From: Eubacterium sp.
GTDB lineage: Bacteria > Bacillota > Clostridia > Oscillospirales > Acutalibacteraceae
DNA length: 52,784 nucleotides
Assembly: GCA_022511185.1 (NCBI GenBank)
Contig: JAFLSA010000003.1
Location: forward strand, 1 to 52,784
Direction of reading: 5' to 3'
In this document: positions 48,800-52,784 of the stretch, in pieces
How the letters are laid out: every line of letters starts with the position of its first letter
Numbering within the stretch: position 1 is the first letter of the stretch
The notes under the pieces: model-generated
The model's input: the letters and a program-made list of their open reading frames with translations, nothing else
Databases searched by the model: none
Told to the model about the DNA's origin: nothing
Translations under genes and position numbers: made by a program

Positions 48800-49586
48800 T
48801 GCCAGCGTCCTCCTTTTCTGTCTTTAATAAATCAAGTGACGGCTTGGGCGGGTCGAGCGTTGAGTTTGTATCTGCTTTAGCCGTTGCCGTTACCGGGAGA
48901 AGTCTCGGAATTGTTCCGAGAATCGGAATATCAAATTCTCTCTCCAGATCCTTTTCGTCAGTGATGCTTGTGTCAAATAATTCTTTGACGAAGAAGAATA
49001 CGAATGAGAGGGCAAATCCTAAAATTAAACCTATCATTACATTTCTTTTTAAATCAGGCGATGACGGAGATGTAGGAAGGGCAGCGTAGTCAATAACCTC
49101 AACACCACCGACCTTAAGAATTCTTACGATTTCCTCGGGACAGGTCTCGGCAATTGCATTTGCAACATTCATTGCAAGCTCAGCGTTTGTATTCGTTACA
49201 CTAACCTGAAATGCAAGAGTGTCCTCGATTTGAGCACAGCCCATCATTGAACGAATTTCGCTCGGTGTGACCTGGTTATCTAATTTGTCGGCAACCTTTT
49301 CAGCAAACGTTCTGCTCGAAACAACAACAAGATATGTGTTAACAAGTCTTTGTGAAGCTTCAATTTCGCTTGACGATATTGAGCCGTTAACACCGAGAAA
49401 ATTATCGCTGTTACTGTAAACGTGCATTTTTATGTTTGCAGTGTATTTAGGATCAATAAAGAAATTCGTAAAACAACCTGCTATGACAGCCCCAATCAAA
49501 GAAATAATGATTATAAAAATCACTTTTTTCCTGAGCATAGAAAATATTTTTCTTAAGTCTATGTTAATCTCTCTGTTTTCTTCCAT
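48792..49586 (-). CDS. Wzz/CapA-type chain-length determinant (BY-kinase adaptor)
   Basis: NIDLRKIFSMLRKKVIFIIIISLIGAVIAG N-terminal TM; C-terminal TM before DLERE.DIPILGTIPRL. Confidence 0.9.
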   Translation of the reverse strand: MEENREINIDLRKIFSMLRKKVIFIIIISLIGAVIAGCFTNFFIDPKYTANIKMHVYSNSDNFLGVNGSISSSEIEASQRLVNTYLVVVSSRTFAEKVADKLDNQVTPSEIRSMMGCAQIEDTLAFQVSVTNTNAELAMNVANAIAETCPEEIVRILKVGGVEVIDYAALPTSPSSPDLKRNVMIGLILGFALSFVFFFVKELFDTSITDEKDLEREFDIPILGTIPRLLPVTATAKADTNSTLDPPKPSLDLLKTEKEDAGNE

Positions 49587-49625
49587 AGTTCCCTCCGAAA
49601 ATTTGTTGTGAAATTATACAAAGTA

Positions 49626-49654
49626 ATTATACCACTCGGCATATATTCTGTCAA
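49626..49654 (-). promoter_or_regulatory. Consensus sigma-A promoter of the capsule operon
   Basis: On the minus strand TTGACA (49654-49649), exact 17-nt spacer, TATAAT (49631-49626), about 40 nt upstream of the first gene's ATG. Confidence 0.88.
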
Positions 49655-49707
49655 TATTAATATAATTATATATTATAAAATATAATAAGTCCACCGTTAA
49701 ATTATAG

Positions 49708-49749
49708 AAAATAAATAAGACTGCTCAGCAATGTATGCCAAGCAGCCTT
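49708..49749 (-). terminator. Probable terminator after the Dabb gene
   Basis: AAGACTGCT / AGCAGCCTT arms (G-U allowed on the minus-strand RNA), then ATTTATTTT on minus. Confidence 0.55.
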
Positions 49750-49754
49750 TTATC

Positions 49755-50045
49755 TTATATTTCATAATCAATGGAAATGGATGCTTCCTGTACACTGTGG
49801 ATGTACTTTTTAACAACATCACAGTGATAAGGGTCGTTTTGATAATCTTCCAACGCTTTTTTATCATCAAACGTCGTTTCTAAAATTATATCATAAGAGC
49901 GTGGAGAATGAAGAAAATCAACACCTACCTGAATGCTTTTTAACTGAGGAACATTTCCCTGCATTGATCTGAATATTTCAGCAGCCTTCTCACAGCTTTC
50001 TTTGCTGTTGTCCTTTAGCTTAAAACATACGATATGCTTAACCAT
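49755..50045 (-). CDS. Dabb (stress-responsive alpha/beta barrel) family protein
   Basis: MVKHIVCFKLKDNSKESCEKAAEIFRSMQGNVPQLKSIQVGVDFLHSPRSYDIILETTFDD. Confidence 0.9.
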   Translation of the reverse strand: MVKHIVCFKLKDNSKESCEKAAEIFRSMQGNVPQLKSIQVGVDFLHSPRSYDIILETTFDDKKALEDYQNDPYHCDVVKKYIHSVQEASISIDYEI

Positions 50046-50064
50046 ATTATCACCTCCTATGGAC

Positions 50065-50090
50065 AAAAAATGCCGACAAATGTCGGCATT
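50065..50090 (-). terminator. Terminator after rny
   Basis: AATGCCGAC / GTCGGCATT stem followed by TTTT on the minus strand. Confidence 0.75.
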
Positions 50091-50105
50091 TCAGCATTTT
50101 TAATA

Positions 50106-51662
50106 TTATTTGGCAATATCACTGGCTCTTGATTCGCGGATAATATTAACCTTGATTTGTCCGGGATATTCCATTTCGCTCTCGATTTTTTTAGCGATTT
50201 CGTGTGCTATGTAAGGCATTCTCGAATCATCAATAACGTTAGGCTTAACCATAACTCTGACTTCGCGTCCTGCCTGGATAGCATACGCTCTCTCAACGCC
50301 GTCAAAGCTTGTTGAAATTTCCTCAAGCTGCTGAAGACGTTTGATGTAGTTTTCGATATTTTCTCTTCTCGCACCGGGTCTTGCGGCTGAAACTGCATCG
50401 GCAGCCTGAACAAGACAGGCAACGATTGTTTTACACTCAATTTCGCCGTGATGCGCTGCAATTGCGTGCACTACGCCCTCATTTTCTTTATATTTTTTAG
50501 CGTATTCAACGCCGAGTGCAATGTGCGAGCCCTCCATCTCGTGGTCAAGTGCCTTGCCGATATCATGGAGAAGACCTGCACGCCTTGCAAGCCTTTCATC
50601 AGCTCCAAGCTCAGCAGCCATAAGACCTGCGATGTATGATACCTCCAAGCTGTGCTTAAGCACGCTCTGACCGTATGAGGTACGGTACTTCAGCTTGCCG
50701 AGAAGCTTGACAAGCTCAGGATGAATCTGACCGCAGTTGGCCGAAAGAACAGCCTTTTCGCCTTCCTGCTTAATGGTGGCGTTGACCTCTCTGGTGCACT
50801 TTTCAAACAGCTCTTCAATCTTAGTCGGATGGATACGTCCGTCCTGGATAAGTCTTTCAAGCGTGAGCCTTGCAATCTCTCTCCTTATCGGGTCAAAGGA
50901 GCTGATTGTAATAGCCTCAGGTGTATCGTCAATGATTAATTCAACACCTGTAATTGTTTCAATAGAGCGGATATTTCTGCCTTCTCTACCGATAATTCTG
51001 CCCTTCATTTCATCGTTAGGCAGTGCCACAACGGAAACGGTCGTTTCTGCCGTGTGGTCTGCTGCACAACGCTGGATAGCAGTGCTGATAATCTCTCTTG
51101 CCAGAACGTCGCTCTGGTCACGGATCATCTGCTCGTATTCAAGAATACGCTTGCTTTTTTCAGTATCAAGCTCTTCACCGAGAGTTGCAAGGAGCTGTTC
51201 CTTAGCCTCTTCCTGTGTGAGTCCTGATATGCGTTCGAGCATATCAAACTGGCTTTTCTTAATGCCGTCAATTTCGAGTAGTTTTTCATCAAGCTGCTTT
51301 TGCTTTTCGCTTAAAGCATCAGTCTTTTTCTCAAGAGAATCTGCACGCTTATCAAGATATTCTTCTCTCTGATTTAAGCGTGTTTCCTGCCTTTGAACCT
51401 CACTTCTTCTCTCACGGATTTCCTTATCGGCATCCGAGCGGAGCTTGTGAATTTCATCCTTAGCTTCTACAAGGCGAGCCTTCTTTGTAGCCTCTGCCTC
51501 AGATAAAGCGTTGTTAATTATTTTTGTTGCTTCCTGTGTTGCGGAGCCAATTTCTTTTTCGCTTGTTCTTCTGCGATGTTCACCACCGAGAATAAAGCCC
51601 ACTATGCCAAAAATAACGGCGCATACTACGCCGACAACAATCGGAATAATTATACTACTCAT
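50106..51662 (-). CDS. rny: Ribonuclease Y
   Basis: N-terminal TM, coiled coil, KH (GRIIGREGRNIRSIETITGVELIIDDTPEAITISSFDPIRREIA), HD (GLLHDIGKALDHE). Confidence 0.97.
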   Translation of the reverse strand: MSSIIIPIVVGVVCAVIFGIVGFILGGEHRRRTSEKEIGSATQEATKIINNALSEAEATKKARLVEAKDEIHKLRSDADKEIRERRSEVQRQETRLNQREEYLDKRADSLEKKTDALSEKQKQLDEKLLEIDGIKKSQFDMLERISGLTQEEAKEQLLATLGEELDTEKSKRILEYEQMIRDQSDVLAREIISTAIQRCAADHTAETTVSVVALPNDEMKGRIIGREGRNIRSIETITGVELIIDDTPEAITISSFDPIRREIARLTLERLIQDGRIHPTKIEELFEKCTREVNATIKQEGEKAVLSANCGQIHPELVKLLGKLKYRTSYGQSVLKHSLEVSYIAGLMAAELGADERLARRAGLLHDIGKALDHEMEGSHIALGVEYAKKYKENEGVVHAIAAHHGEIECKTIVACLVQAADAVSAARPGARRENIENYIKRLQQLEEISTSFDGVERAYAIQAGREVRVMVKPNVIDDSRMPYIAHEIAKKIESEMEYPGQIKVNIIRESRASDIAK

Positions 51663-51855
51663 AAGTCAACAGCACCTCCTTCTGTTTATAATTCTCGAAA
51701 TTTACCATTCAGAAAAGGTACAGTTTAAATGCAATTTTGTTTGTTAAAGTTCAACTATATGTAAAACTTCTATAATAATATACACCTATATCTTGTATCT
51801 GTCAAGCATTTTGAACTAAAAGGCAGAAATTGCTGAAATATACGTTTTAAAATTA

Positions 51856-51884
51856 TTGACAAAAATTTTTGTGCGTGATAAAAT
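51856..51884 (+). promoter_or_regulatory. Sigma-A promoter for the T-box/thrS transcript
   Basis: TTGACA (51856-51861), 17-nt spacer, TAAAAT (51879-51884). Confidence 0.75.
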
Positions 51885-51892
51885 ACTTTAAA

Positions 51893-52117
51893 CTGAAATC
51901 GTTGACAAGGACATGATTTGCGTTTTGAGCTTAAAGAGAGTGTGTGATTGGTGCGAACACATAGCAAGAAAAGCAGATTACCACCTTTGAGAGCCTTTAA
52001 TACAGGTCGGTTTGCTTCCGTTATAAAGCATATGAGCGGCGATTTTTTCGCAATTCAGGTGGAACCGTGGATATTTTATTCACCCTGATTTTTCAGGGTG
52101 ATTTTTGTTTTTTATGG
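51893..52117 (+). ncRNA. T-box leader (riboswitch) controlling thrS
   Basis: Stem I-like AGAGAGTGTGTGATTGGTGCGAACACA; specifier region GATTACCACCTTTGAGAGCC; T-box AGGTGGAACCGTGG (52057-52070); terminator CACCCTGA/TCAGGGTG + T-rich tract just before thrS. Confidence 0.92.
52080..52114 (+). terminator. T-box leader terminator
   Basis: CACCCTGA TTTT TCAGGGTG followed by ATTTTTGTTTTTT. Confidence 0.88.
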
Positions 52118-52128
52118 AGGGATTAAGA

Positions 52129-52784
52129 ATGTTTAAAATCACTTTAAAGGACGGCACAGTTAAAGAGTACGATGCACCTATATCTGCTGCCGACATCACA
52201 AAGGAAATTTCAATGGGTCTTTACAGGAACGCTTGCTCCTGTAAAATCAACGGCGAGGTCAAGGATTTAAGAACTCTTGTTGATGCTGACTGCACCTTTG
52301 AGGTGCTTACCTTTGATGATGAGGACGGCAAAAAGACCTTTAATCATACTGCATCACACATTATGGCACAGGCTGTAAAGAGACTTTACCCTGACGTAAA
52401 GCTTACTATCGGACCTGCTATTGACAGCGGATTTTATTATGATTTTGACGCACCTGAGGCTTTCACGCCCGAAAACCTTGAGGCAATTGAAAAGGAAATG
52501 AAAAACATTGTCAAGGAAGGCTTGGAGATTGAAAAATTCGAGCTTTCTCCTGAAGATGCAATTAAGCTAATGGAGGAAAAGGGTGAGTCTTACAAGGTTG
52601 AGCTTATCAAAGAACACGCAGAAAAAGGCGAGCCTATCAGCTTTTATAAGCAGGGCGAGTTTACCGAGCTTTGTGCAGGCCCTCACCTTATGGATATGAA
52701 GGTGGTTAAGGCGTTCAAGCTCACAAACTGCACGGGTGCTTACTGGAGAGGTGACGCTAAAAACAAGATGCTCTGCCGTGTTTA
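52129..52784 (+). CDS. thrS: Threonyl-tRNA synthetase, 3' truncated by window end
   Basis: MFKITLKDGTVKEYDAPISAADITKEIS (TGS domain), FNHTASHIMAQAVKRLYPDVKLTIGPAIDSGFYYDFD; TATGGAGGG RBS; not in the supplied ORF track because it runs off the end. Confidence 0.96.
   Translation, partial: MFKITLKDGTVKEYDAPISAADITKEISMGLYRNACSCKINGEVKDLRTLVDADCTFEVLTFDDEDGKKTFNHTASHIMAQAVKRLYPDVKLTIGPAIDSGFYYDFDAPEAFTPENLEAIEKEMKNIVKEGLEIEKFELSPEDAIKLMEEKGESYKVELIKEHAEKGEPISFYKQGEFTELCAGPHLMDMKVVKAFKLTNCTGAYWRGDAKNKMLCRV

Noticed and set aside
50737-51372. 211-aa plus-strand ORF antisense to rny
   Set aside because: Fully inside the strongly supported rny CDS; Ser-rich low-complexity composition typical of antisense reading of a coiled-coil gene; no RBS or family motifs
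1-52784. tRNA/rRNA genes, prophage, IS elements, CRISPR-Cas or toxin-antitoxin modules
   Set aside because: None recognised by reading both strands and the ORF track; a tRNAscan/ISfinder/CRISPR search would be needed to exclude small or degenerate examples

Overview
The window is a low-GC, Firmicutes/Clostridia-like chromosomal segment. Spore-former affiliation is supported by an alpha/beta SASP gene and a PdaA-like deacetylase. The left part (1-15.8 kb) is mostly housekeeping: an HD nucleotidase, aspS, hisS, mgsA, PBP2-mreD-mreC-mreB, a PdaA-like polysaccharide deacetylase, an MgtC/SapB remnant, prfB, a RING/zinc-ribbon membrane protein, galU, a degenerate ThyX-like protein, a CPBP protease and tadA. 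Next come a sigma factor / membrane-anchored beta-propeller pair, a SASP, small accessory genes (one bracketed by a ~30 bp direct repeat), a cupin/CMD/aldo-keto reductase cluster, a DUF4353 lipoprotein and a PHP protein. From about 25.5 to 49.6 kb there is a single minus-strand Wzx/Wzy-type capsule/exopolysaccharide operon. It is preceded by a consensus TTGACA-N17-TATAAT promoter and carries two polysaccharide-pyruvyltransferase plus FrhB-like Fe-S protein modules, two different ATP-grasp proteins, a radical SAM protein and a Tyr/Asn-repeat-tailed BY-kinase. The right end has a Dabb protein, rny, and a T-box leader upstream of a truncated thrS. No tRNA, rRNA, CRISPR array or intact mobile element was recognised. 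All family calls come from reading motifs; no database search was run.
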